Part shown: positions 21,435-32,678 of the stretch, one piece after another
Position numbering within the stretch: position 1 is the stretch's first letter
Layout: every line of letters starts with the position of its first letter
NCBI GenBank assembly: GCA_024114885.1
Contig: CP099420.1
Coordinates: forward strand, 496,001 to 560,000
Direction of reading: 5' to 3'
Source: Septoria linicola
Taxonomy: Eukaryota > Ascomycota > Dothideomycetes > Mycosphaerellales > Mycosphaerellaceae
DNA: 64,000 bases
Made by a program: the position numbers and the translations under genes
Notes under the pieces: model-generated
Database searches by the model: none
The model's input: the letters and a program-made list of their open reading frames with translations, nothing else
What the model was told of the DNA's origin: nothing

Positions 21435-24400
21435 GCGGCTCCTACGCGCTCCAGCAAGGTCTCAAGAGGCCGGCAGTCCCCTCCAGACTCAATAATGTGC
21501 GTTCGGTGTCGCAACCCGGCAGCTACGTGGACCTGACTTCAGATGCCGTGCATGGACGAAATGCCGCCGCCTTCACCCAGAATGGCGGCAAGATATATAC
21601 ATCACCCAACGTGATTGACCTCAGCGACGAGAACGACGAGCGACCATCGAAACGAGCGAAGACTGGCAGTCATATGGGTGAGCCCAAAGAGCGAAGTGCG
21701 CAAGACTCTGTCCATCAAAGGCTGCCCGGATCTCCTCTACCATCTCCTGCGGCACCACGACTACCCGCGACGTATGGACGAAGTCGAAGGCCAGCAGTAC
21801 ACAGACTGGCGCGCAAGGCCAACGGGCTTGAACCACCTGTCTGCGCGACAAGACTGCCGGCGCCGAAGCTGGTAGCCGATTTCGGGCCATGGAGTGGACA
21901 GCACCCAGAAGATGTCATGACCGAAGGCGTGGTCAAGGGCGGCTACTACGACAAGCCCCCGGGGCCGAACTCGACGGAGACCAACTCTGCGAAGCCAACG
22001 ATATGGCCAAACTTGTCGGCGAAAAACAACATGGGCTTACAGACTCTGTCTTATCTGTTTACATCTGTCATTGAGAAGAGGCAGGCGCTGGGAAAGTGCA
22101 CTGCACCCTCGACATTCAAGCCACCGCCTCGAGTGACCGTCACAGACACAAAGCGAGAGGCATGGTTGCGAGATCTTGCCAACTCGGAAGTTCCTTTGCG
22201 CAAACAGAGCAGAACCATCCCGCATGGCATCCGTGGTAAGCTGCTCATGGAGCAGTGCCTGAGTAAGAACATTGCTATGCCTCGCGCTGTGTGGCTGGCA
22301 AAGTGTGTTGGTGCAAACGAACTTCGAGCATTCCGGAGGAAAGGCGTGAGCGGCAGCGCTGCAGCGACAGGAGAAGGCAAATGGATTCGCGAGTGGACGG
22401 TGCAGGTCGAGCAGTTCCTGGGTAGCGTCATTGCTATGTGCGGGCAGGCGGACTGGCAGTCTAAGATGGACTACGCCGTGAAGTTGGCTACTGCTTTCTA
22501 CACCGAACGCCTGCTGGAGAGAGACCACTACCTGGACTGGATCGTGTCCTCCTTTGCACAGGCCGCCATCGATAAGCTGCCAATTTGGATTATCATGGTA
22601 CAACTATACTGGAAAGACATTACAGCATTTGGAAAGAGAGGTAGATTGCTTGCGGAGGCCATCCTGGAAAACTTGCAGCAGCTCTCGAAGATTGATTCTA
22701 GGATTTACGACACTTTAAAGGTCAGACTCCAGAAGTTGGTGATGATCATGGCTGTGATCAACCGGGGCTGCCTGATCATCCCCAGGACCTGGCTGAAGTA
22801 CCAGCACTTGCTCTCGCCCAAGACGACCACTCCCGATGGCCCCGCGCAGAACATCATGAGCAGGAATCGGAGGCTGCTTGCACCCCTGATGAAAACATCC
22901 CAAACCACGAGATGCCCGTTACTAGTGCTCTACAGTCTCCTGGACGCGCATACTTTTCATATCGACATTGAGAAGCTCTCCAGCGCATGCCACTCCATCG
23001 TGTCCGACGGTAACACGCTGATAGCAGCCTTGCTTGACTGGTCCGCATCAGCGTTCAGGATTGGCAGTAGTCGAGCATACCTTGCTGCTAAGATCATGAC
23101 CAATCTGCATTCCAAAGGGGTGGACACGGATTCTGCCATTTTGCAATATTTACAGAGCTCTCAGTCTCTATCTGTTGTGGCTACCGACGTATACCGTGTT
23201 ATTGCGGAACTCGCACGAGACAACAGCTTTTCGTGTGGGCGATACATGCAATGGCTCATCACATCCGGCGTCTTATCTGGGAACAATGCAGCAGGACTTG
23301 CTACTGGTCTCCTCACGGCACTACCGACAACTGCTTTGCCGCCCCATTTGCAGAACACTCGTAAGACGTTGCTATGCCGCATTCCTGGCGTCAATGACGA
23401 GACTGCGGCCATTGCCATCGTTTCGCGAGCGATCGTTTCTGGTGATTCTGCCATTGACACACGTGGCCAAGTCGAATCCTTGACCACGGCCGCAAAGTAC
23501 GATCTCGCTACGTCCCTCGTCACTGGTGTCACGCGAAGGATGATGGAAGACGCCGTGGACTTGCAAACGTTCTGTCTAGTGCGAGAAGTACTAGAGCAGA
23601 CTCGCGACGTGCGAGCTTTGAGTGTCTTCCTCCACGGGACGATGAGCACGAGCGACACGGCTATGTTGGCCACTATCAGCGACACCATCAACATGCACGC
23701 CAAATCCTTTGCAGCGTTGGGGACCTTAACAGTCATGCTGAACCAGATTGTTGAGCACTATCGGGTACTACGATCACAGCAACCTCTAGATAGAGCGCTG
23801 ATCCTCGCACTGATTGCCTTGACTAAGCCCTTCGCCGACAAGGCAATACTACAATATCAGCATCAGACGATCGCGGCACTGCCGCACGACCTGGCATTGT
23901 GTGAGCAGCAGAACTCTCTGGCTGTCTGCTCGCCTGCTTCCGATAGTCTGATCAGTATGCAAGCCGGTAGTCTTGATTCCGATCAGGAGATCGATGCAGT
24001 TTTTGCCAGTGGCAACACCATGGATGAGCAACTCATGCAGCGTGTGTTTGCAAGAATTGTCCAGCGTGCGGGCAAGCCCAGAGACACAACTACGCAAACA
24101 ACATCAAGACTGTGCGCCTGGCTGACCCAGCTTCGAGTGATCGACGCAACGAACTTTGAAGCCTTAGCGAGAACTTACATACAGGCGTGTATGAGGAGCT
24201 CGGGCGCAACGACGGCGGCGTTGAGTGTCGTCAGCGCCTTGGTCGCAAGTGGTTGCGTAGAACTGGACACCATTGTCAGCCTGGCGCAAGCCATCAAGAC
24301 TTCAGCATCAGCATGCTTTGCCGTGCAAATGTTGACTTCAAGTTTGACCAAAGACACCGGCCTCGGGCTTTCCGAAGCCTATCGCTTCCGCGTCGTCCAA

Positions 24401-25702
24401 CAACGCGTTTGCAATTATTCTGCAGACAGCATCACCACCCTCCTGATCGTCGCTATGGAGGACCCCAAATTTCCCGCCGACGAGTCAGGTCTTGTCGAGC
24501 TGCTGCTAGAATACTCGACCAGCAAGTATCAGGCTTGTCTGCGTGCACTGGTCACTGCACCGTCCTCCACAACATTCTTTGCCAACTGCAGTCGCCTCAT
24601 GACGACGATTATGACCATCGCTACAGGCTCTTCTGCTGCCGATAAGAGTATCACCCCCAAGAACATTGTTGCCATGGCGGATCCGATATCGATCGTGCAA
24701 TGTACAGCCGCGCTGTCTTTCCTTGCCAGAGTCGAGGCCACAAACGGCGTCAACAACGACAAAACGCTGCACGCGGCGATTCTTGACGCTATCACAAGTG
24801 GGAGCGATGTCTGGCCACAACTACTTGAAAGTGGCGGACGAGGCACCGTTCGCAGCATATACCAATGGGCCAAAGATCAGCTTCTGGACTTTATCACGAG
24901 TTCCGGTTCCCCGAACAATGACGACGAAGCTCAAGCATGGCGCTATCTCGACATTCTTTGCGTGGCCCATCACGCTGTTAAAGATGACGGGGACGCCCAG
25001 GTCATGGCCAGCCTCACGGAGAAGCTCAAAGTGATCTGCGAACGCCTGGGCGAGGCTCCTATCGGTTCGCAGAACAAGCAGCAGTTGACCGCGTTGAGGA
25101 TTCTCTTGCGACTTGCTGTTCTATACACGCCGAGAACGATAGCCGAAGATGAAAGCATCAAGTCATCTCTACACAACTTCTTGGAGACATTGTGTGTACT
25201 GCTTGGACGTCCTGGCCTGCAGTGCCATCAGGACATTCTGGAGTACATACATGATGTGGCTTGTGTTTTGGCCGATAGCCTGCCAAACGAATATCTCGCG
25301 ACCCTGAGCGCAGTCATGGCTCGCAATGGCATATGCGATTCACGCCTATGCTTCATTCTGGGCACGACGAGTAATCCGGATGCTTGGCTAGCTTTAGTCT
25401 CCTACCCTCAGCCACAAGCTAGCGGAGGCACTGCGCAGGCGAAAGCTCTGCTACAACGGGCAGCGCAGCAACAGCAGCAGGCACAGGCTGCTGGTAGACC
25501 GGGCCCAATGTCAGGGTCTAGTGGGTCTGCTGTGCTTCAAAGGGCTATGTCTCTACGAGCAGGTCAGCAACCACAAGGTGATCCTAAAGTGGTCCCTTAT
25601 ATGTTACGTCGATGGGAACTCATGAGCGATGCCACACCCAGCATGGGCGATAATGACACAAGTCTGAGCTTAGGACTTTTCGGTGCGCGGAAGGTGTCGT
25701 GA
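21365..25702 (+). CDS. MED12: Mediator of RNA polymerase II subunit 12 (Srb8/MED12)
   Basis: An uninterrupted 1445-codon frame. MED12 anchors the Cdk8 kinase module (MED12, MED13, cyclin C, Cdk8) on Mediator in the nucleus. The N-terminal 200 residues contain the Med12 domain pattern: DFGPWSGQHPEDVMTEGVV, GYYDKPPGPN, and further on LRKQSRTIPHGIRGKLLMEQCL and PRAVWLAKCVGANELRAFRRKG. The rest is helical-repeat-like, Ala/Leu/Thr-rich, with a Gln-rich patch (RAAQQQQQAQAAG) near the C-terminus, as usual for the family. The length fits fungal orthologues. ATG 21365 is the first in this frame; an additional upstream exon is not excluded. No lesion is seen in 4.3 kb. Confidence 0.93.
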   Translation: MDYGHRVLGGGTGQRPLPPQRAVSGSYALQQGLKRPAVPSRLNNVRSVSQPGSYVDLTSDAVHGRNAAAFTQNGGKIYTSPNVIDLSDENDERPSKRAKTGSHMGEPKERSAQDSVHQRLPGSPLPSPAAPRLPATYGRSRRPAVHRLARKANGLEPPVCATRLPAPKLVADFGPWSGQHPEDVMTEGVVKGGYYDKPPGPNSTETNSAKPTIWPNLSAKNNMGLQTLSYLFTSVIEKRQALGKCTAPSTFKPPPRVTVTDTKREAWLRDLANSEVPLRKQSRTIPHGIRGKLLMEQCLSKNIAMPRAVWLAKCVGANELRAFRRKGVSGSAAATGEGKWIREWTVQVEQFLGSVIAMCGQADWQSKMDYAVKLATAFYTERLLERDHYLDWIVSSFAQAAIDKLPIWIIMVQLYWKDITAFGKRGRLLAEAILENLQQLSKIDSRIYDTLKVRLQKLVMIMAVINRGCLIIPRTWLKYQHLLSPKTTTPDGPAQNIMSRNRRLLAPLMKTSQTTRCPLLVLYSLLDAHTFHIDIEKLSSACHSIVSDGNTLIAALLDWSASAFRIGSSRAYLAAKIMTNLHSKGVDTDSAILQYLQSSQSLSVVATDVYRVIAELARDNSFSCGRYMQWLITSGVLSGNNAAGLATGLLTALPTTALPPHLQNTRKTLLCRIPGVNDETAAIAIVSRAIVSGDSAIDTRGQVESLTTAAKYDLATSLVTGVTRRMMEDAVDLQTFCLVREVLEQTRDVRALSVFLHGTMSTSDTAMLATISDTINMHAKSFAALGTLTVMLNQIVEHYRVLRSQQPLDRALILALIALTKPFADKAILQYQHQTIAALPHDLALCEQQNSLAVCSPASDSLISMQAGSLDSDQEIDAVFASGNTMDEQLMQRVFARIVQRAGKPRDTTTQTTSRLCAWLTQLRVIDATNFEALARTYIQACMRSSGATTAALSVVSALVASGCVELDTIVSLAQAIKTSASACFAVQMLTSSLTKDTGLGLSEAYRFRVVQQRVCNYSADSITTLLIVAMEDPKFPADESGLVELLLEYSTSKYQACLRALVTAPSSTTFFANCSRLMTTIMTIATGSSAADKSITPKNIVAMADPISIVQCTAALSFLARVEATNGVNNDKTLHAAILDAITSGSDVWPQLLESGGRGTVRSIYQWAKDQLLDFITSSGSPNNDDEAQAWRYLDILCVAHHAVKDDGDAQVMASLTEKLKVICERLGEAPIGSQNKQQLTALRILLRLAVLYTPRTIAEDESIKSSLHNFLETLCVLLGRPGLQCHQDILEYIHDVACVLADSLPNEYLATLSAVMARNGICDSRLCFILGTTSNPDAWLALVSYPQPQASGGTAQAKALLQRAAQQQQQAQAAGRPGPMSGSSGSAVLQRAMSLRAGQQPQGDPKVVPYMLRRWELMSDATPSMGDNDTSLSLGLFGARKVS

Positions 25703-26764
25703 GCGCAATGCGACATCGGGTCATGGTCAGAGATGTGGAAATAGCATATATCTCTACGATGCACGACAACGTGCATCAAGCGGGCGAAGGAAAGGAGTTT
25801 CGGGTATTACGGATTTCGGGCATAGCGAGACGGATGGAATAGAAGACCATCTTTGGGTACAAAGGAAGGTCACGGTCATGGAGCAGACATTTGACGTTGA
25901 TTGATGCGTTCGAGCGACGACTATTTTGGACATTCGCTTCACTATGTATCTGTTTGTTTAGCAGCATTGGCTTGGTCTAACGTTTACGACTAGTAAACGA
26001 GAACGTTGATAAGAGAGAAATATGGCGATAGCAGATGAGCTTTGAATTAAGGCTGAACACCACTGTGCTTTCAAGGCGCCATCCAGGCCCCTCAGCCAGA
26101 TCTGTGCCTATCCATTATGCTGATATCGTTGGCGCGCCCACCACGGAAGCAAGAAGCGCAGGCATGGCACTTGGTGGACATTGCCAGTGGATACATTGAC
26201 GCGACAATCTGACAATTCGAGATGCCTCCCACGTGTTCAGAGACGAACCTTCACCGCAGCCTTCCAAGACCTTCCAGAATATCTCCGGCGTCGAGAGGAT
26301 CGACTCTTTAGCACCGGCAAATCTTCGTGGCGATGCTGATACAAGCACGCCAAGACTGTTCCTTCGTCACTTGCCCTTCTGCTTTGGGAGTGGTCCGTCA
26401 ACCGCGGCATATCACGAACTCTGTTTGTATGATAGTCCGGAAACAACGTACACCAACCTACTGTGGCTCCGTCAGCACGAGCACGAGAATAATGCTTACT
26501 AGTTGTAGGCGACATGTAGTGAGAAACTCCGTGGGGCTGAGGTCCGCCCTTCAGCAGAATCTTACGACTAAGCTTCGACGAACGAGCACAGTGCGGGTCT
26601 GGAGTCTCCACTATGTATTTGTATAAGTGTCTGATAAGGCCGTGTCATGAAGGTCGGACTGCTAACGGTAGTCTGCTATTCGTCTTTTGATTTCTTTCGA
26701 GCGACTGCGGTATAAGTTTAATTAATTACAGGCAAGCAAGTGGGATACTATCAAACATAGCAAG
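25703..26764. other. Intergenic stretch
   Basis: About 1.06 kb between MED12 and the aldehyde dehydrogenase. Frames of 75-125 codons at 26110-26630 lack domains and overlap on both strands; no gene is claimed. Confidence 0.5.
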
Positions 26765-28253
26765 ATGGCATCCATTCAATGGGACAGCTTCTACAACATC
26801 GTTGATGGCAAGCAAAGGAATGGCGAGCAAGTCCACAATGCCGTCAACCCAAGAACGAAGGAGCAGCTCTGGAACGTGCCGATTGCCAGCGAGCAGGATG
26901 TCAATGATGCTGTTACCGCAGCTGAGAAGGCATTCAAGGAATGGCGATTGACCACTCTTGAGCATCGTCAGAATCTCATGCAAGAATTCATCAAGCTTTG
27001 GATCGAGAACAAAGAGCATATGGTTGAGATTCTCATGAAGGAGAATGGCAAGTCGAGAATCATGGCCCACGGCGAATGTGACGCTGTCACAGCCTGGTGG
27101 GACTATTACTCCAAGATCGAAATGCCTGTTGAGCAGCACGAAGACGACACCAAGATCGTCAAGACCGTCTACAAACCTCTCGGAGTCTCTGTGGGTATTT
27201 CACCTTGGAACTTCCCTCTGGTACTCTCACTTGCGTTCAAGGTCGCACCAGCAATCGTCGCCGGCTGCCCTATCATCATTAAGCCTTCGCCATTCACCCC
27301 CTACACAGCTGCCAAAGGAATCGAGCTCGCGCAGCAGATCTTCCCACCTGGACTGATCCAGTGCCTCGGCGGCGACGATAAACTTGGGCCAATGCTGACT
27401 GTCCACCCCGGCGTCAAAAAGGTCTCCTTCACAGGCTCCACAGCCACCGGCAAAAAAGTCATGGAAGCCTGCTCCAAGACTCTCAAGCGCGTGGTTCTCG
27501 AGCTCGGAGGAAACGATCCAGCTGTCGTCTGCGAAGACGTAGACGTCAAAGCTACCGCGGCAGAATGCGCCATGGGAGCATGGTTCAACACAGGACAAAT
27601 GTGCGTCTGCACGAAGAGAGTTCTCGTGCATGAGAAGATCTACGAGGAGTTTCTGAACGAGATGATTGCTTTCACTAAGACGTTGAGCTTGGAGGCTGAG
27701 GGTCATTCGATGCTGGGTCCTGTGCAGAACCAGATGCAGTACGAGAAGGTGTTGGACATATTCAAGGACTCTAAGAAGAACGGGCATAAGTTTGTGCATG
27801 GTGATTCGGAGCCGAAGCCATCGGACGGATTCTTTATCACGCCCACGATTATCGACAACCCGCCGAGCGACTCGATTGTATGGAAAGAGGAGCCTTTTGG
27901 TGAGTGATTCATCTATGCACTAGTCACAAACACACCACTAACACTTCCCAGGTCCGATCGTCCCAGTCCAGCCCTGGAACGACGAGCAAGACGTCATTCG
28001 CCGCTGCAACGACAGCGACACTGGTCTCGGCGCATGTGTTTATGCCAAGGATGTCGAGCGAGCAGAGCGTATTGCTGCTCAAATCGACTCCGGAACTGTC
28101 TGGATCAACAGCTACGAGAAGCCTTCGCCTGATGCGTATTTCAACGGGCTGAAGCAGAGTGGCTTGAGTGGCGAGAATGGTGTCAAGGGTATGCTGAGCT
28201 ATTGCAACCAGACAGTCATCCAGCGGTACAAGAAGAACGTCAACCACTTGTAG
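26765..28253 (+). CDS. Aldehyde dehydrogenase, NAD(P)-dependent
   Basis: Exon 1 is 26765-27899 and exon 2 27952-28253, joined over a 52-bp intron (GTGAGT...CCCAG) in phase 1; 478 residues, the normal length. It oxidises aldehydes to acids. Visible elements are the cofactor-binding SPWNFPLVL (about 146-154) and FTGSTATG (222-229), the catalytic Glu in ELGGN (Glu246), and the nucleophile Cys in NTGQMC (Cys280). The C-terminal half in exon 2 has GACVYAKDVERAERIAAQIDSGTVWINS. No targeting signal is visible, so it is likely cytosolic. Substrate specificity cannot be read. A Zn2Cys6 regulator lies 1 kb downstream on the same strand. Confidence 0.93.
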
Positions 28254-29261
28254 ATCATGCACGGGAGCTGTTGGGGTCTTGGCTGAGGGAAGCGGGAATG
28301 ATAGCCTCGTCATCAAGCTCAGTGGGACTCGACACGAATCAAGCCCATATGCTCCATGGCGGTGGTATCTACTGGAATAATAGCTAGTCGATAGCGATCT
28401 TGCTCTCTGGCGGTATAACCACGCTAAATACCTCGATATCGTGCTATGTCGATTGTGTATGTCATCTGCGAGATCGCTTGTGCCAGAACGACCACATGAG
28501 CCCGAAGTGAAGCACGCGTCTAGCCCACAGACTGCTCGATCGCAAATCAAAAGAGCAACCCCCACTGTACCCTGAGCCAGATTTCTGATCACCTTGTTTC
28601 CTCATGTTCGCCAACAATCTTGGCAGAATCGCACGCTTCTCCATATCAGGACACGCCTCCTTCCATACCAGGACTCACCTTCTTCCATATCAGGACACAC
28701 CTCCTTCCTCCGGAAGCCCTCCTCAACTGACCCCTTACGTGCATTTGTATACTACTGTACGCACACATTGCATCAATCCCCAGAGAGTCCTGGTGAGCAT
28801 GCCCGTAGGACACCTCGGGCGCACGTTGCTGTACCACCATAGAATCCGGCATACTGGCCTCTATCACAGATCGCATCATTGTATGCTGTTTCCTCCTCGA
28901 TGCACCTCATCTCGACACGATAAGGTTTGTAGCGAGACGGAGTTTCGTTTTCGACCTCCGGTTTCCGACAACTTGGATACGGCTGCTCGGCGTTCCACGC
29001 ACGCAAGTCGGAGTGTACCAATGTTCACTTGTGAAGACCACCTCGACCCATAGTTATACTGACATGTACTCGGTACCTTCACGCCCTCAGACTGGACCTA
29101 CGCCATCGCGACTTCCCCCTGTCGCTTGCACCGCTCCTACAGCCTCAGCACTGGTTGTTTACAAGTAGTCGCAATGACCATCACACGCCGCACTCTGTTA
29201 TATTCAAGCAAAGTTGTCCGAGAAGTCCGACCACCATAAAGCAGGCTCTGAACTGGACGAA
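28254..29261. other. Intergenic stretch with a short tandem repeat
   Basis: About 1 kb with no supported gene between the aldehyde dehydrogenase and the Zn2Cys6 gene. The repeat at 28636-28706 is listed separately. Confidence 0.5.
28636..28706. repeat. Minisatellite, three imperfect copies of about 23 bp
   Basis: Consensus CTTCCATATCAGGACACACC; copies start near 28636, 28660 and 28682 and differ by a few C/T and A/T changes. Confidence 0.75.
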
Positions 29262-30030
29262 ATGTCTGCCACAGACTACTATACGCTTGAGAGCGGTCAC
29301 TACACTTTTCCGATGTACCACACAAGCCCTGCCCCTTATGGCTGCGAAACCTCAATGACGAACTCCCTATATTCTGGGCATATCGAGACAGCATACCATA
29401 CACCGAGATTTATGCCCACGCCCATAGACTACTCAATATTCGGAGTCCATGCTCAGCACAGTGCTGTGGCTAGCACGGGTCTCACATCCTCGATGGGCGA
29501 TGTGTCTGCAGACTCGACTATGCTGCTCGGAACACAGAATAGTGCTGCGCGAAAAGTAATACCTGCTTTACCAGCTGTACCTAGACAGCTGTCACCAAGG
29601 CTGAAGGTCTACCGTACGCCGAAAGTATGTACAAACGCCGACCGACTTTCGCACCTTACTGACAAACCCAGGCCTGCGAAGAATGTCGTGACCGCAAACA
29701 GAAGTGCAACGGCCAAGCACGTTGCGAGTTCTGCAAACAGCGTAAACTTGCCTGCAGATATCGCAAAGCGCGGCCTACCACGTATGTCGACCACTTCCTG
29801 CGTTCCTTCTACGCGACATCTCTGACTTGTGATCAAGGCGGGAGCTTTGGCTGGCAAAGCTCATCAACCTCGCGGAATCCTGCACGCAGTCGATGGACGT
29901 TGTCGATCGACGCCTCGACAGTATGAGCACGACTCTACGATTGGTGGAGAAACGTCTGACCGCTCGTCAACCGTGGGAAAGACGATTGGAATGGAAAGAC
30001 GAAGGATTGCAGAGAACGATCGCTGTGTGA
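29262..30030 (+). CDS. Short Zn2Cys6 transcription factor
   Basis: Three exons: 29262-29624, 29672-29781 and 29838-30030, with 47- and 56-bp introns (GTATGT...CCCAG; GTATGT...CAAG); 221 residues. The zinc cluster falls in exon 2: CEECRDRKQKCNGQARCEFC, then KQRKLAC, spacing C-x2-C-x6-C-x5-C-x2-C-x6-C. It is placed centrally, after a 120-residue disordered N-terminus. Exon 3 encodes helical, coiled-coil-like sequence (LWLAKLINLAESCTQSMDVVDRRLDSM) ending EWKDEGLQRTIAV. Another frame just after residue LQ continues more naturally (ERSLCEVQALRVRNAVE), so the 3' end may be frameshifted. It is a likely nuclear regulator; targets are unknown. Confidence 0.8.
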
Positions 30031-30356
30031 AGTACAGGCACTGCGTGTGAGGAATGCTGTTGAGGTAAAGCTCCCGCAGATCAGGTGCTGTGTCGGACCA
30101 GTTCGATATAAGGAGTGCGGCTCAACACTTCGTCGACTTCCCGCGGGCACGTTCAGCGTTTTCACTTGCCAACATAGTCAACATGCACGACTGCAGTTTC
30201 TTGCGTTTTGCGATGAGCAATCAGTACCACGCGAGAATCTTCGCTATGGATGATCCAGTAGTCGCCATGGATCGGGAGGTGCAAGACCGGCAAGTAGCAT
30301 CGATCCGCGAGGCAAAGCCTAACGTATTGGGTAGGGCAGATCGGGCTGAGATCTGA
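30031..30356 (+). pseudogene. Possible frameshifted C-terminal remnant of the Zn2Cys6 gene
   Basis: The frame ending at 30356 reads SDQFDIRSAAQHFVDFPRA, then RSAFSLANIVNMHDCSF and IREAKPNVLGRADRAEI, with no ATG near its start. It looks coding in composition and follows the Zn2Cys6 gene directly. Connecting it needs one or two single-base shifts near 30010-30090. This may be a truncated allele or a sequence error; the link is inferred. Confidence 0.35.
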
Positions 30357-31853
30357 CCCCAATTCTACGCAAATCGTCACAATGCGAACATGATTATCTT
30401 TCACAGCACGTGTCTTATGTCTCTCGTGGCTTCTAACCAGCGCAAGCATGGCTGCTGCCAAATTCACACGATCGTCGTGGAGAGCATATCACCAGACATC
30501 AGCCTTAGATTGAGACACAATCAGTGACAACAAGAGCGACCCGATATTATGACGGAAAGCCTGCTCCGCTATGCTTTCTGGTTCACAAATGTTACCTACG
30601 CCCACCGGAAGGACTTGATGGCGCACGGCGACTCCTTGTAGTCAGGATCTCACATCCCCTTGCGGTGAATGGACGGCGTTGGCTCGCGTCCTCCACTACG
30701 CATTGGCTGTCGCGACCACACAGATCCGGATCACTAACGCATGGACGCATATGAAACGGGACAGCAGTTATTTGTTGCAGGAGCGTTCCGCATTCTCCTT
30801 GAAGTATAGCAAAGCTTATTTGATCTATAGTTCTTCGGTCCGGAGGGCATGAGCCTCTAATTTGGTCTGACAGTGGATTCAGTACGAGCTAAGACTGCAT
30901 ACCGCAAGCCACGCGAACCTCACGATTGAAAAAACACTCTGCTGTTCCAAATCGCTGAAGACATCAAATCAAGACTGTAGACGAAACTTCACCTGCATGT
31001 CAAACAACCAGTCGGAACATTTCCTGATCGTTCCGACACACGACTAACCACATGCGCAAATCCGACTTGGCTTCCAATGCCCAAAAAGCACAAAATCAAC
31101 GTCACCAGAAATGAGACGTGTGACTGCTGGGCATGGTCAGCACGTTATGTCCAAGGCGTAGACCATCACGACATCTCTCAGATCTGCTGGAACGTCACAG
31201 CTACGCACATGGGCTGAGCGTGTTCGAAGTCATATTAGATTGGCAGTAAAGCATCTCAGTGCGGGCACTCGTGCACCGGATCTTTGCAGAACTCAAGCTC
31301 GGGGCTCCGAGCATGACTCTTCCTACTTTTTCGGCATCATTACAGCTGTCATGCTTTGGACCTCTTCAATGGACGGTCCGTGAGCGCTCGCCATCAGGCC
31401 TCGATCCGGAGGATGCCTGCTTTGGTGGCTCGTGTGCACGGCGAGTGAACCAGCGCATGTGAACGTTGCTGGCTGTGATGCGCGCCGTAGATGTCCAGCA
31501 CCATGTTCAGGTCTTGGAACGATTTCGGCGACCTGAATATCAGCAGTCTGCAGGCGGCGGCGACTTTTGTCAGTACCGGCACAATGTAGCTTTGAGGGAT
31601 GTCTTCGGAGTGGGTGAATGACTGCGACTTGACTAGGCTCTACGGATCGCTAAGTATCCCCCAGATAACAGAAGATCTAGCCTGTTCACACAGGCGCAGG
31701 CCCAGTCTGGTCTGATCCATCTTTCTTTTGTGAGAGCTGCAGAGCCACGATCCCCTATTCCGGTATTCAGCACGGCTTTCTAGGCCATTGCCCCTGGGCT
31801 ATTTGGCAACGCTCCCCTCGTACGATCCATAGCTCGCGTACTTGAAATGTTCG
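30357..31853. other. Long gene-poor stretch
   Basis: About 1.5 kb. No frame or splice pattern supports a gene. Confidence 0.5.
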
Positions 31854-32078
31854 TCAGTCCACATTGATCTCGAGTCCGGAATTCAGTACGACACAACATA
31901 CTTTACCATAGCCATCTAGACAAGATCAGCACACTCTGTTTGCAGAGAAGTCAGTTGTAAACATACAATCATCAAAATCTGGCGGCGTCACAGGGTGTGG
32001 CTCAATGTGGTTGGCGGCAGGAGTTGGTAGAGCGAGCGCCGTGGAAAAGATGCAGAGGAGGAGGGCGAGGAGCTTCAT
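31854..32078 (-). CDS. Candidate small secreted protein
   Basis: Exon 1 (32078-31967) begins MKLLALLLCIFSTALALPTP, a textbook signal peptide with a likely cleavage near ALA. The mature part starts PTPAANHIEPHPVTPPDFDD. A 51-bp intron (31966-31916, GTATGT...TCTAG) leads to exon 2 (31915-31854, YGYGKVCCVVLNSGLEINVD), giving 57 residues with a Cys pair in the mature chain. A further donor (GTAAAG) inside exon 2 could instead splice on to sequence near 31840, giving a different Cys-containing tail. It is too short for family assignment. The signal peptide and intron support a real gene; the C-terminus is uncertain. Confidence 0.5.
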
Positions 32079-32678
32079 CGTAGTTGCGATCGCGTTGGAG
32101 TTGTAGACGGCGTGTGGCTAGCTGAGTGGGAAGGAAATTCTGAAGTGCAGTCGAATGTAGTTGTACTTATGCAAGTCTCCATCATGTCGTCGCCCGGAGC
32201 AGGTTGCGAGATGGGTCGTGGCTGATGGCATGTGGGAAGCAGCAGACTGAAGCAAACATTCTTCCCATGCCGTGAGACGTTCATCCTAAGTGGACGATCT
32301 TTTGCTTAACGAGCCACAAGCAACACCAAGCACGAGCCCGCCACGCCTTGTGGAAGGCCTCGTACGCTCGAGACGCACAGGATCTGCGGCAGCAGGCATA
32401 CTGGTGTCACTTCTAAGCAGAAAAAGGCATCCTATGTACTAGTCGAAACAGGATGGCAGTGTGTGTGTAATGATCAACCTGGTAATGCAATGAGACACAA
32501 GAGTGTTTCATCATTGCGTAGCCTCGCCGCAGTAGAGTGGTCATCGTGACAAGAAGGCCCAGACACGAGCATCAGATTGAGGAGGACCGTCTTCTCATGC
32601 CTCCCACCGGCTGGCAGGTGTTGTTGACATGATCTTCTCCGATACCATAGGCAGTTGAATGCCTCATGCGAAAGCCTC
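32079..32678. other. Intergenic stretch
   Basis: About 600 bases between the small secreted protein and the 3' end of the phosphoserine phosphatase gene; nothing recognisable. Confidence 0.5.
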
